A stretch of 45,370 bases of DNA from NCBI GenBank assembly GCA_934234185.1, contig CAKQHO010000018.1:1-45370 (forward strand), written 5' to 3'. The translations under genes and the position numbers were made by a program. This document shows, piece after piece, positions 8,042 through 16,082 of this stretch (position 1 is the first letter of the stretch; every line of letters starts with the position of its first letter). The stretch is from an uncultured Psychrobacillus sp. (GTDB taxonomy: Bacteria; Bacillota; Bacilli; Bacillales_A; Planococcaceae). Under the pieces are notes generated by a model. The model was not told the DNA's origin, ran no database searches, and saw nothing but the letters and a program-made list of their open reading frames with translations.

Positions 8042-9786
8042 TCTGGTCTCACCCCAATCATTTCGTGTAATCCCTTGCCAGGTGCAACCATCGGATGGAC
8101 ATTTTCTTTTTGAACCACTCGGCAATCAATTAAAACCGGTTCATCAGATGCAAGCGCCTCTCTTAGTTGCTCCCTCGCCTCCTGAAGCGTTTCAATTTTA
8201 TAGCCCTTCACATCGTAGGCTGCTGCTAGCTTTACAAAGTCAGGCTGTACAGGTATTAACGAATGCGAATAACGTTCTCCGTGGAAGGTCTCCTGCCACT
8301 GGCGTACCATTCCAAGCGCTTGGTTGTTCAAAATAATTACCTTCACAGGAATTCTTAGCTCCTGTAAAAGAGAAAGCTCCTGGAGAGTCATTTGAAAGCC
8401 TGCGTCTCCCACAATAGAGATAACTTTAGCATCAGGTTTTGCAATTTGAGCACCGATAGCCGCTGGGAAGCCGAAGCCCATTGTCCCAAGCCCACCAGAG
8501 GTTACCCAATTATGCGGACTAGCAAATTTGTAATATTGTGCCGTCCACATTTGATGCTGGCCAACGTCTGTCGTGATAACAGCGTCCCCATTGGTGTATT
8601 CCTGAACGAGCTCTAACACCTGCTGTGGTAGCAGCCCTCTTTCCTCTGATGCCTGATAAAAAAGTGGGTACTGCTCAAGGTTGACCCGCAAGCTCTCCAG
8701 CCATGCAGCTGTGTTGCCATTTGGTCCGTTCTGCTCAATAAGTGCCTGTAACGCCTCCTTTGCGTCTGCCACGATTGGTATTTCTGTCGGCACATTTTTG
8801 CCGATCTCTGCAGGATCTATATCGATATGGATAACCCTTGCATTCGGTGCGAAATAATTCAAGTTACCGGTGAGTCGGTCATCAAATCGTGCCCCTACAT
8901 TAATGAGCAGGTCACAGGATTGAATGGCCATGTTTGCTGTGTACGTCCCATGCATACCTGCCATTCCAAGGAATAATGGATGATCTCCGTTGATCGTTCC
9001 TAGGCCAAGCAAGGTGTTCGTTACTGGTATTTGATATTTTTCCGCAAATACTTTTAGTTCCCCCGTTGCTTTGGCAAATAAAACACCCGCTCCGGCAAGT
9101 ATTAACGGCTGCTTAGCAGTAAAAATCGCGTGTGCAGCCTTCTGAATCTGTAAATAATTCGGATAAGTAGTCGGCTGGTAACCAGGAAGGTTTACTTCCA
9201 CCGATTGCTCCATCTGTTTCTCAAAAATTCCTAATGCCATATTTTTCGGTATATCAACGACGACTGGTCCTGGACGACCGGTGGATGCGATGTGAAAAGC
9301 TTCGGTTATAATTCTTGGAAGGTCTGCTACATCCTTCACCTGGTAGTTATGCTTTGTAATTGGCTGCGTGATTCCAATAATATCCGCCTCCTGAAAGGCA
9401 TCTGTCCCAATGACCGTAGTAGCCACCTGCCCTGTAAAGACGACAAGCGGGATAGAATCCATCATGGCATCCGCAATTCCCGTTACAACATTTGTCGCTC
9501 CTGGCCCTGAGGTAGCAATGACCACCCCAACCTTTCCGGATACTCTTGCATAGCCCTCTGCAGCATGGATTGCTCCTTGCTCATGCCTTGCGAGGATATG
9601 TCTAATCGGATTTTTGTGTAGGGCATCGTAAATCGGAAGCACTGCCCCTCCTGGATAACCGAATACTACCTCCACTTGATGCTTTTTCAACGTTTCAATA
9701 AAAACTTCTGCTCCATTCTTGGTGGCATCTGCGCTACAAAGCGGCTCGTCTTTCAATTGTTCCGTTTCAACAGTCATCTTCATCAT
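8038..9786 (-). CDS. ilvB: Acetolactate synthase catalytic subunit
   Basis: ThDP-dependent acetohydroxyacid synthase large subunit of 582 residues, the first committed step of branched-chain amino acid synthesis. The N-terminal PYR domain has FGYPGGAVLPIYDAL and the catalytic Glu in ARHEQGAIHAAEGYAR. A central FAD/DHAP-like domain follows, then the C-terminal ThDP/Mg motif beginning GDAGFQMTLQEL and ending in ILNNQ. AAGGAGG stands 6 nt before the first ATG (MMKMTVE). It is the first gene after the T-box terminator at 9875-9942, so its transcription depends on that leader. Confidence 0.97.
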   Translation of the reverse strand: MMKMTVETEQLKDEPLCSADATKNGAEVFIETLKKHQVEVVFGYPGGAVLPIYDALHKNPIRHILARHEQGAIHAAEGYARVSGKVGVVIATSGPGATNVVTGIADAMMDSIPLVVFTGQVATTVIGTDAFQEADIIGITQPITKHNYQVKDVADLPRIITEAFHIASTGRPGPVVVDIPKNMALGIFEKQMEQSVEVNLPGYQPTTYPNYLQIQKAAHAIFTAKQPLILAGAGVLFAKATGELKVFAEKYQIPVTNTLLGLGTINGDHPLFLGMAGMHGTYTANMAIQSCDLLINVGARFDDRLTGNLNYFAPNARVIHIDIDPAEIGKNVPTEIPIVADAKEALQALIEQNGPNGNTAAWLESLRVNLEQYPLFYQASEERGLLPQQVLELVQEYTNGDAVITTDVGQHQMWTAQYYKFASPHNWVTSGGLGTMGFGFPAAIGAQIAKPDAKVISIVGDAGFQMTLQELSLLQELRIPVKVIILNNQALGMVRQWQETFHGERYSHSLIPVQPDFVKLAAAYDVKGYKIETLQEAREQLREALASDEPVLIDCRVVQKENVHPMVAPGKGLHEMIGVRPE

Positions 9787-9874
9787 CTACTTCCTCCTTC
9801 TCGTTATCGTCCAGTTTTGGTCCAGATCATTTATTTGAAAAAGCGTAAATCACGCTTCATTCCAGAATTTGGGT

Positions 9875-9942
9875 AAAAAAAGAAAGAATCTCTTCCCACA
9901 CAAAGAAACCTTCGTTCGTTTGTATAGGGATGAAATTCTTTC
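9875..9942 (-). terminator. T-box-controlled terminator
   Basis: A long imperfect hairpin is closed by GAAAGAAT/ATTCTTTC (9935-9942 with 9882-9889). Further pairing includes CCC/GGG and ACAAA/TTTGT, and seven T follow (9875-9881). Its 5' arm includes the bases next to the T-box that would form the competing antiterminator. Confidence 0.85.
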
Positions 9943-10168
9943 ATGGTACCACCCTAGTTCACAGCAATTGCTGCCTCTAAAACATACGGCGAGTCACCGT
10001 ACATTCATTGCTAACGAGAGCAGCTATTGCTACACCCGGAGATATCTTAGGAAATCCGTTCAATACCTCACTCCGAGGGGATGTCGCTAAAGGTTGTATT
10101 GTCGGCTTCCAGCACGTCCGACTCTCTGTAAATACAAGACTCCTTTAACTTTAACCTCATCATCGATT
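9875..10168 (-). promoter_or_regulatory. T-box riboswitch leader of ilvB operon
   Basis: The minus-strand leader carries the conserved T-box AGGGTGGTACC (9945-9955) and a stem I with AGAGAG (10120-10125) and a distal TGCTGG loop. Stem I arms TTGTATT/AATACAA, AAGG/CCTT and GAGG/CCTC can be paired by eye. In this fold the specifier loop exposes GACATC, making ATC (Ile, 10080-10082) the best specifier candidate. A CTC (Leu, 10075-10077) lies just beside it but falls in the closing helix. Uncharged tRNA would favour antitermination. The leader begins within ~20 bp of the ilvD stop, and I see no convincing promoter of its own. Confidence 0.9.
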
Positions 10169-10182
10169 TTTCTTATGTAATA

Positions 10183-11850
10183 TTAGATTTTCATTACCCC
10201 ACCAGTGCTAGCTGAAGTAACAAGCTTCGAATATCTGGCTAAATACCCTTTTTTAATTTTTGGCTCAAATGGTGGCAGCTTTGCTCTCCTATTCGCAAGC
10301 TCCTCTTCACTCACCTGAAGCTCAATTGTTCTTTCCGTTAAATTAATGGAGATAATATCGCCGTCCTCTACCAAAGCGATTGGACCGCCATCTGCGGCCT
10401 CTGGAGAGATATGCCCAATGGATATTCCTCTTGAAGCTCCAGAAAACCTTCCATCTGTAATAAGAGCAACCTTCGTTCCAAGTCCTCTACCTTGTATGGC
10501 TGACGTTGGAGCCAGCATTTCTGGCATACCCGGCCCTCCTCTAGGACCCTCGTATCGAATCACTACTACATGACCCGCTTGGACCGTGCCGTTATCAATC
10601 GCTTCCTGGCAGGCCTCCTGTGAATCAAAGACGATTGCCTTCCCAGTGAAATCCTTGATAGAAGGATCCACCGCTCCAACCTTGATCACTCCACCATCTG
10701 GTGCAATGTTTCCAAACAAAACGGATAGACCACCTACCGGACTATAAGGATTTTCCTTCCTTCTAATCACCTGATCATTTTTAATCTCGGAATCTTTGAC
10801 ATTTTCATAGAGTGTCTTGCCTGTAATCGTTAGACGATCCGGATGAACAGCTCCAGGAATTTCACAAAGCTCCTTTATAATGGCACTGACCCCACCAGCA
10901 AGATGGACATCATGCATGGAGTAATCAGAAGCTGGCATGATTTTCGATAAATAAGGGATACGCTTTGCAACCTCATTGATATCGCTGACATGGTATTCAA
11001 TCTCTGCCTCATGTGCAATTGCAAGTGTATGTAGCACCGTGTTCGTCGATCCACCCATTGCCATATCAAGTGCGAAGGCATCATCAATCGTTTCCTTCGT
11101 AATCAAATCTCTTGGCTTCACATCCTCCTTCACCATTCGGATGAGATGTCTTGCCGCCTCTCGAATCAGCTCGTGCCGTTCCTCGGATGTCGCAACTATC
11201 GTACCGTTTCCTGGAAGCGTCACACCTAGCATTTCCATCAGGGAGTTCATCGAGTTTGCCGTAAACATCCCTGAACAGGAGCCGCATGTAGGACAAGCAT
11301 TCTGCTCAATATCTAACAGCTGCTCTGCTGTCATCGAGCCTGCTTTAAAGGATCCAACGCCTTCAAACACGGAGGTTAATGAAAGCTGCTTGCCGTCCTG
11401 AGAAACTCCTGCCTCCATCGGTCCTCCCGATACAAAGACGGCTGGCACATTCGTTCTGGCAGCCGCCATCAGCATACCAGGTGTAATCTTGTCGCAGTTT
11501 GGAATGTAAAACACTCCGTCAAACCAGTGAGCATTAATCACCGTCTCCGCAGCATCCGCAATCAGCTCTCTGCTTGGCAGCGAATACCTCATGCCGATAT
11601 GCCCCATCGCAATACCATCATCAACACCGATTGTGTTAAACTCAAACGGTATTCCACCAGCTTCTCTAATTGCCTCCTTCACAACCTCTGCAAATTTATT
11701 CAAATGCATATGTCCAGGAATAATATCTATATAGGAGTTACACACACCAATAAACGGCTTATCCAAATCCTTCGTCTTAACCCCGGTAGCATAAAGCAAG
11801 CTTCGATGCGGTGCCCGGTCAATACCTTTCTTGATCATGTCACTTCTCAT
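10183..11850 (-). CDS. ilvD: Dihydroxy-acid dehydratase
   Basis: Dehydrates dihydroxyisovalerate and dihydroxymethylvalerate to the 2-oxoacids of valine, leucine and isoleucine synthesis. It has 555 residues, full length for the IlvD/Edd family. The Fe-S cluster cysteines are in PNCDKITPGML (~117-127) and CPTCGSCSGMFTANSMNSL (~188-206). The C-terminal swivel domain contains DGRFSGASRGISIGHISPEA. AGGGGCGA precedes the ATG of MRSDMIKKGID. It is upstream of the T-box leader, so it escapes T-box control. Candidate CodY sites lie in its own upstream region. Confidence 0.97.
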   Translation of the reverse strand: MRSDMIKKGIDRAPHRSLLYATGVKTKDLDKPFIGVCNSYIDIIPGHMHLNKFAEVVKEAIREAGGIPFEFNTIGVDDGIAMGHIGMRYSLPSRELIADAAETVINAHWFDGVFYIPNCDKITPGMLMAAARTNVPAVFVSGGPMEAGVSQDGKQLSLTSVFEGVGSFKAGSMTAEQLLDIEQNACPTCGSCSGMFTANSMNSLMEMLGVTLPGNGTIVATSEERHELIREAARHLIRMVKEDVKPRDLITKETIDDAFALDMAMGGSTNTVLHTLAIAHEAEIEYHVSDINEVAKRIPYLSKIMPASDYSMHDVHLAGGVSAIIKELCEIPGAVHPDRLTITGKTLYENVKDSEIKNDQVIRRKENPYSPVGGLSVLFGNIAPDGGVIKVGAVDPSIKDFTGKAIVFDSQEACQEAIDNGTVQAGHVVVIRYEGPRGGPGMPEMLAPTSAIQGRGLGTKVALITDGRFSGASRGISIGHISPEAADGGPIALVEDGDIISINLTERTIELQVSEEELANRRAKLPPFEPKIKKGYLARYSKLVTSASTGGVMKI

Positions 11851-11930
11851 AAGAATCGCCCCTATACAACATCATTTCCTTACTGACAAGTAGTTCGTTA
11901 TATCTAGAAAATATTATCAATAAGTTTGTG

Positions 11931-11945
11931 AATTTTCTTGCAATA
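11931..11945 (-). promoter_or_regulatory. Candidate CodY box, ilvD promoter
   Basis: The minus strand reads TATTGCAAGAAAATT. It matches AATTTTCWGAAAATT at 11 of 15 positions, with a perfect right half, and overlaps the possible -35 TTGCAA. CodY commonly represses ilv genes in Bacillales when GTP and branched-chain amino acids are high. Confidence 0.35.
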
Positions 11946-12004
11946 TAAAATATATTGAAGCTATCATACCTCCTTCAAAACCAAGAGTCAACCGTGTTTT
12001 TTCA

Positions 12005-12019
12005 AATTTTCTGTTAGTT
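12005..12019 (+). promoter_or_regulatory. Second candidate CodY box
   Basis: AATTTTCTGTTAGTT matches the CodY consensus at 12 of 15 positions, with a perfect first nine. It lies ~155 bp upstream of the ilvD start and ~75 bp from the first candidate. Confidence 0.35.
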
Positions 12020-12161
12020 TAGAATATTTAGTTATTATGTAATCGCTTTCATTAGCGATATATCGCATTTTGCATATGAAAAAATATTTATTAAAATTTT
12101 ATGAACCTGACAAGGGAGGGGGAGGTTTTACATTCTTAGAATTCCATCCCACTTCACAAAT

Positions 12162-12190
12162 AAAAAACCCTATCCAATTTACTGGATAGA
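12162..12190 (-). terminator. Terminator of chemoreceptor gene
   Basis: The minus strand has CTATCCAG-TAAA-TTGGATAG (12170-12189), an 8-bp stem, followed by GGG and a run of six T (12162-12167). It starts 9 bp after the MCP stop. Confidence 0.85.
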
Positions 12191-12198
12191 GTTAACCT

Positions 12199-13887
12199 TT
12201 ATATTTTAAAATGACTAATGGAATTTTGAAGGGCCTCTGCTAGGTTGGCTAAGGATTGGGCATTTGCCGTAATCTCCTCGTTCACTGCCAGCTGCTCCTC
12301 GGTTGCAGCGCTGGTATCGTTCGCACCGTCAGCTACGATGCTAGCAAGACGCTGCACTTCTATTGATCCCTCGGACACTACTGTTGCTATTTGTTGAATT
12401 TCATCGATGGCGCTTGCAACTGAATCCACCTTTTCTCCAACATCTAAAACGGCATTTTCTATTTGATTGAACACTTGCAGAGATTCATCTGTCTTTATAA
12501 TTCCCTGCTCCACCTTTTCACCGCCAACTTTTATCGCTTGCACAGCCTTATTGGAGGAAGCTTGAATGACCTGAATCATTTTATCTATTTCTGTTGCAGA
12601 CTTCTTAGATTGCTCGGCTAGCTTGCGAACCTCTTCTGCTACAACAGCAAAGCCTTTCCCATACTCTCCTGCTCTTGCCGCCTCTATCGCTGCATTCAAG
12701 GAAAGCAGGTTCGTTTGCTCCGAAATCTCGCTAATTAGCGCTGTAATACTTTGAATTTCATTTGAATGCTTTGCCATATCCGTGACGATGCTTGCCGTTT
12801 CATGAATGGTCGAATGAATAGTATTCATGTGGTTAGCCACTGAAGCAACCACCTCGGAGCCCGTTCCTACTAGCCCCTTTACCTCCTGAGTCGAATGCAG
12901 CATTCCTTCATTGCTTGTAGAAATGTGCGAAATCCCATCAGTAAGCTCCTTCATCCCATTCACAGATGAATCCATATGATGCATTTGACTGTCAGTGGAA
13001 GCTACCTGCTCTCCTGCTGACCTAGCTACTAGCTGTGAGGATGCCAGACTTTGCTCTGCTCCTGCAGAAAGTTCTTCTGCATTAGCCGCAAGCTGCATAG
13101 AGGAGTCCTTAACATTCGTCACCATCACACGAAGGTCCTCGGTCATTTTATTAAACGCTGCAGCCATATCACCTGATTCATCTTTGCTTTTAATATGTAT
13201 GAGAGACACCGTTAAATTTCCATTAGCAATTTCCTTCAGGCTCTCCGTCACCTTAATGATTGGACGAGTAATACTTCTATTGATAACATACGCCAATACA
13301 ATCCCTAGTACAATTCCTATGAGACAAATAATGAAGATAAAACTTCTAATACTTTGCTCATTTTTCATTAAATCGGCTTTCGTTGAGTTCATTTCATCCT
13401 GAAGATACTTTTCAACATCTTCAAGAATGGAAAGCATCGTGAGATTAATATTTTTTGAATTTGCGGTCATGGTATTAATCGTTGCCTGATCCTTTGCTGC
13501 TTTAGCCGCAATGATAGTTTGATTTGTAGTAATAAAGACATTTAGCTTCTTCTCAAACTCAATTAGCTTATCACTGATTACTGGATCAGTAATACCATCC
13601 TTTAGCTCTGAAGTTAGCTTCTGAGTAGCTTCCTCATTCTCTATTACAGCTCTTTTGGAAGCATCTGTACTCGTCAATAAGTGATCAAAAACATGAGAGG
13701 TAGAATCCTTTTGAGCACCCTTAATCTCTTTGATCAAGCTTACCTTTTCCATGCGATCATTCAGGAGCAAGTCGTATTGACTACTAACATTATTAAGAGC
13801 TAAAATACTAAAAGTCCCGACTGCCAACAAAATCACGAGGATTCCTAAATTACTAAAAAATAATTTCTTCCCTATTGTCATTCTCAT
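12199..13887 (-). CDS. Methyl-accepting chemotaxis protein
   Basis: Transmembrane chemoreceptor of 562 residues. TM1 is at ~8-30, an extracellular four-helix-bundle sensor with no obvious ligand motif spans ~31-180, and TM2 is at ~181-202. A HAMP domain (~203-256, NRSITRPIIKVTESLKEIA) leads into a long signalling coiled coil. The conserved hairpin tip, EISEQTNLLSLNAAIEAARA, continues into GKGFAVVAEEVRKLAEQS and contacts CheW/CheA. The start MRMTIGKKLFF has a good GGAGG site. It follows the NlpC/P60 gene by 14 bp, so the two are probably cotranscribed. Confidence 0.93.
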   Translation of the reverse strand: MRMTIGKKLFFSNLGILVILLAVGTFSILALNNVSSQYDLLLNDRMEKVSLIKEIKGAQKDSTSHVFDHLLTSTDASKRAVIENEEATQKLTSELKDGITDPVISDKLIEFEKKLNVFITTNQTIIAAKAAKDQATINTMTANSKNINLTMLSILEDVEKYLQDEMNSTKADLMKNEQSIRSFIFIICLIGIVLGIVLAYVINRSITRPIIKVTESLKEIANGNLTVSLIHIKSKDESGDMAAAFNKMTEDLRVMVTNVKDSSMQLAANAEELSAGAEQSLASSQLVARSAGEQVASTDSQMHHMDSSVNGMKELTDGISHISTSNEGMLHSTQEVKGLVGTGSEVVASVANHMNTIHSTIHETASIVTDMAKHSNEIQSITALISEISEQTNLLSLNAAIEAARAGEYGKGFAVVAEEVRKLAEQSKKSATEIDKMIQVIQASSNKAVQAIKVGGEKVEQGIIKTDESLQVFNQIENAVLDVGEKVDSVASAIDEIQQIATVVSEGSIEVQRLASIVADGANDTSAATEEQLAVNEEITANAQSLANLAEALQNSISHFKI

Positions 13888-13901
13888 ACACTTCCTCCTT
13901 C

Positions 13902-14603
13902 CTATCGAATTTGTTGAAATCTATTAAAAGAAACAAAACGATCCTTCCAATAAGCAAGGTCTAAGCTAGCAATCTCTACTCCCTTTGAACCAGCATGCAT
14001 AAACTTATTTTCTCCTAGATAGATTCCCATATGAGAGATTCCTTCTTTATACGTGTTTTGAAAGAATACCAGATCTCCTGGTACAGGCTCTGCAATTTGC
14101 AAGGTTTCCGTAAAGTAGTTATCACTGCCCTTTCGAGTAATATCAAGGCCGGCTTGAGAATGTATAAAATAAATAAAACCACTGCAGTCAAAGCCCTCCA
14201 TCGTATTTCCTCCGAAAGAATACGGTATCCCTTCTAAGCTATAAGCGAAATCTATCAATAGATTATATGTAGCTTGTCCCTCCGTAGATAAAGAAGGAAC
14301 CACTAATGGTGCCTCTGCATTGAATTCCTTTTTAGGAGGCGGATCCTGTTTGGTTACAGGTTTGCTCGTCGCTGGAGTTGTCGCCACTTTACCTTTAGGA
14401 TTCTGAACTATTAACCTTTGTTTGATATAGATACTATCCTTGGTCAATTTGTTCCATGCTTTGATTTCCTTAACAGTTACCTTATGTATTTTTGCTATCT
14501 TTGATAATGTATCGCCTTTTTTCACTTCATAAAACGTACTCGCATGAGCTTCCCCGGTAAAAAGACATAAGAGAACAATGACAAACAGTACTTTTTTCAC
14601 CAT
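13902..14603 (-). CDS. Secreted LysM-NlpC/P60 peptidoglycan endopeptidase
   Basis: A wall hydrolase of 233 residues expected to cut the peptide stem of peptidoglycan. The signal peptide (~1-21) ends at AHA. One LysM domain (~23-66, YEVKKGDTLSKIAKIHKVT) binds glycan. A Pro/Lys/Thr-rich linker (~68-100) leads to a C-terminal NlpC/P60 domain with catalytic Cys140 (GFDCSGFIY), His191 (ISHMGIY) and third residue His203 (FMHAG). LytE/LytF/CwlS-type autolysins of Bacillus have this layout with more LysM repeats. It is followed at 14 bp by a chemoreceptor gene. An ACCGATAA element upstream is a weak SigD-like -10. Confidence 0.93.
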   Translation of the reverse strand: MVKKVLFVIVLLCLFTGEAHASTFYEVKKGDTLSKIAKIHKVTVKEIKAWNKLTKDSIYIKQRLIVQNPKGKVATTPATSKPVTKQDPPPKKEFNAEAPLVVPSLSTEGQATYNLLIDFAYSLEGIPYSFGGNTMEGFDCSGFIYFIHSQAGLDITRKGSDNYFTETLQIAEPVPGDLVFFQNTYKEGISHMGIYLGENKFMHAGSKGVEIASLDLAYWKDRFVSFNRFQQIR

Positions 14604-14692
14604 AGCTTAAACCCCCTTTTATCCTATTATCGGTTAAAACTTGCAAAATGTGAATATATTGTCGAAATATTACCTGGGAAATAATTCTCGCA

Positions 14693-14707
14693 AATTCTCT
14701 GAAAATA
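14693..14707 (+). promoter_or_regulatory. Candidate CodY box upstream of SCP2 gene
   Basis: AATTCTCTGAAAATA matches the CodY consensus AATTTTCWGAAAATT at 13 of 15 positions, the best match I found in the window. It lies ~50 bp before the SCP2 start codon, just upstream of an AT-rich -10-like stretch (TAATGATAAAAT). Confidence 0.45.
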
Positions 14708-14717
14708 TGTAATGATA

Positions 14718-14741
14718 AAATATGAATGACCATTCATATTT
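14718..14741 (+). promoter_or_regulatory. 11-bp-arm palindromic operator, FadR-like
   Basis: AAATATGAATG-AC-CATTCATATTT is a perfect inverted repeat lying between the probable -10 region and the ribosome site of the SCP2 gene. Its centre, TGAATGACCATTCAT, resembles the B. subtilis FadR operator (TGAATGAMTANTCATTCA), with about 14 of 18 positions agreeing in one register. FadR represses fatty-acid degradation genes, which would suit a lipid-binding protein. The regulator is inferred; the palindrome is plain. Confidence 0.6.
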
Positions 14742-14756
14742 CAAGGGGGAAATAAC

Positions 14757-15089
14757 ATGAACGAAACATGGCAATTAATTGAAAACAAGATGAACGAAAA
14801 TTCGACACCAATACAAAACCAAAATGTTCGCTACGAATTCCACCTAACAGGCGATGAGCCATCGGTGAAACAGCTAGTTCTAGCAGATGGCCGTGCGGTA
14901 GTAACAGATGATACCTCTGAAAAAGCAGACTGCAAGCTAACCATGAGCTCCAAGGACTTTATCAAACTAATCAACGGAGACCTAAATGCAACATCGGCTT
15001 TCATGTTCGGAAAATTAAAGGTAGACGGCAGTATCGGGCTAGCACTTAAGCTAGAGGGATTATTGAGGGAATATCAATTTAAAGCATAA
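14757..15089 (+). CDS. SCP2 sterol-binding-domain protein
   Basis: A small cytoplasmic protein of 110 residues consisting of one SCP2 fold. Polar beta strands (VRYEFHLTGDEPSVKQLVLADGRAVVTD) lead to the typical ADCKLTMSSKDFIKLINGDLNATSAFMFGKLKVDGSIGLALKL signature split over ~60-103. The family binds acyl chains or sterol-like lipids in a hydrophobic tunnel. Bacterial members are often linked to fatty-acid metabolism, but the exact role is unknown. It has a strong AAGGGGGA ribosome site. It is a lone plus-strand gene divergent from the LysM gene, with candidate CodY and FadR-type sites ahead of it. Confidence 0.85.
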   Translation: MNETWQLIENKMNENSTPIQNQNVRYEFHLTGDEPSVKQLVLADGRAVVTDDTSEKADCKLTMSSKDFIKLINGDLNATSAFMFGKLKVDGSIGLALKLEGLLREYQFKA

Positions 15090-15150
15090 ACGACTATTCT
15101 CCTCCTAAACCTACATGGGGATGTACGGGAGCTGGTTGTGAAAGCTTAGG

Positions 15151-15255
15151 CAAGTAATGGAGAACAAACCGTAGGTAACGCTATGTGTATCGCAAGTAAC
15201 ACCAGAGAATGTGCAAGTTAATAACTAGTGAACGCAGTTAATGTAAATTTACTGG
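15151..15255 (+). repeat. 21-bp direct-repeat array, core GCAAGTAA, copy 2
   Basis: Five units have their core C at 15151, 15172, 15193, 15214 and 15235, each step exactly 21 bp. The variable parts of the second, third and last units match those of copy 1 at 1540-1665 in the same order: GCTATGTRTAT, then ACACC, then the palindrome GTAAATTTAC at 15243-15252. The cores have drifted (GTAGGTAAC, GCAAGTTAA, GCAGTTAAT). The array lies between the SCP2 stop and the bidirectional terminator. Confidence 0.85.
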
Positions 15256-15260
15256 AAAAG

Positions 15261-15294
15261 AAAAATGACCAAAGCATAGGCCTTGGTCATTTTT
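15261..15294. terminator. Bidirectional terminator, SCP2 gene / fliT
   Basis: A perfect 12-bp stem AAAAATGACCAA/TTGGTCATTTTT encloses a 10-base loop. A and T runs on the two sides allow use from both strands. The fliT stop codon (15287-15289) is inside the stem. Confidence 0.9.
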
Positions 15295-15640
15295 TCGTAT
15301 CATAGAAGGTACCGTCGCGGTTCACCTGTGAGTAGGGATCCATATAAGCGTTGATCGAGACCTTTTTCTTCTGCTGCTCAGAAATATTTAACCGAATATC
15401 CTTCATAAATAGCTGGAGCTTTTCTTTTAAATTTTCTTCATTTTCCAGAAGATTCTTCCCAAAGGAGTTTTCCTCTTCCGTAAAGGGCGGTTGAATAGAG
15501 GACTGAAGCTGCTCTCGTTCCTCAAGTAGCTTCTCTATTTCTGCAATCGTGTCGTCCCGCTTGTCCTCATCCCGAACATCTAATACAGAGAGGAGCTGTT
15601 CTGTGGCATTCTTCCAAGCATGTAAACTAGCCCGAATCAT
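15287..15640 (-). CDS. fliT: Flagellar chaperone FliT
   Basis: A 117-residue, strongly helical, charged protein with no signal peptide, matching FliT in size and position. Its first helix (SLHAWKNATEQLLSVL) and an ILxxRExLQxxIxPPF-like segment (IEKLLEEREQLQSSIQPPF) fit FliT proteins. FliT binds the filament cap FliD before export. The ATG overlaps the fliS stop by 4 bp, implying coupled translation. It is the last gene of the flaG-fliD-fliS-fliT operon, and its stop lies in the terminator. Confidence 0.8.
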   Translation of the reverse strand: MIRASLHAWKNATEQLLSVLDVRDEDKRDDTIAEIEKLLEEREQLQSSIQPPFTEEENSFGKNLLENEENLKEKLQLFMKDIRLNISEQQKKKVSINAYMDPYSQVNRDGTFYDTKK

Positions 15641-16038
15641 ACTTCACCTATATTGGCATACTGCTTTTGGCGATTAATTTGGATAACCTGCTTCCACGTA
15701 TCACGGAATTCAGTCGTATACCCAATTACCTCATCTACGATTTCCTTATCATTTTTTATATTCGCCTCGATTAAACGATTTACCATATATTCATATAAGG
15801 AAAACATAGATTCGGAAACGGGAACAGACATATCAAGCGTTACCATCAGCTCACGAAGGATACTTTGTGCCTTTTGAATATTCGTATTTTTAAGCTCTAT
15901 ATCCTTCGTCTCTATTCCTTTTTTCGCTTGATTCAAAAACTTCAAGCAGCCGTTATATAGCATTAACGTTAATTCACCAGGTGTCGATTGAGTTACACTG
16001 TTTTGTTGATATGCTTGAAAGGCATTATTTACTGCCAT
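15637..16038 (-). CDS. fliS: Flagellin export chaperone FliS
   Basis: A 133-residue four-helix-bundle chaperone. The signature N-terminus (NAFQAYQQNSVTQSTPGELTLMLYNGCLKFL) is the hydrophobic surface that cradles the C-terminal helix of flagellin and stops premature assembly. An AGGAG site precedes the ATG. It is separated from fliD by 138 bp that can form an RNA hairpin, and overlaps fliT by 4 bp. Confidence 0.95.
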   Translation of the reverse strand: MAVNNAFQAYQQNSVTQSTPGELTLMLYNGCLKFLNQAKKGIETKDIELKNTNIQKAQSILRELMVTLDMSVPVSESMFSLYEYMVNRLIEANIKNDKEIVDEVIGYTTEFRDTWKQVIQINRQKQYANIGEV

Positions 16039-16082
16039 GAGAACACTCCTCTATTTTTATTGCAATTTCTTACTATAGGTGT

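Larger units (their letters stand above)
11851..12161. other. ilvD upstream region, no gene
   Basis: An AT-rich intergenic stretch of ~310 bp with no plausible ORF. On the minus strand it contains a possible -35 (TTGCAA near 11940) with AT-rich -10 candidates (TAATAT). It also holds two partial matches to the CodY consensus AATTTTCWGAAAATT. Beyond ~12020 I see only AT-rich sequence and a purine-rich GGGAGGGGGAGG patch around 12113-12124 on the plus strand. Confidence 0.5.

Noticed and set aside
8042..8125. Longer IlvN starting inside ilvB
   Set aside because: No ribosome site. The GTG overlapping the ilvB stop restores family length and the usual coupling.
14619..14645. Strong SigD promoter for the LysM-NlpC/P60 gene
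   Set aside because: ACCGATAA has two mismatches and no TAAA-like -35 at 14-16 bp, so I note it only as weak.
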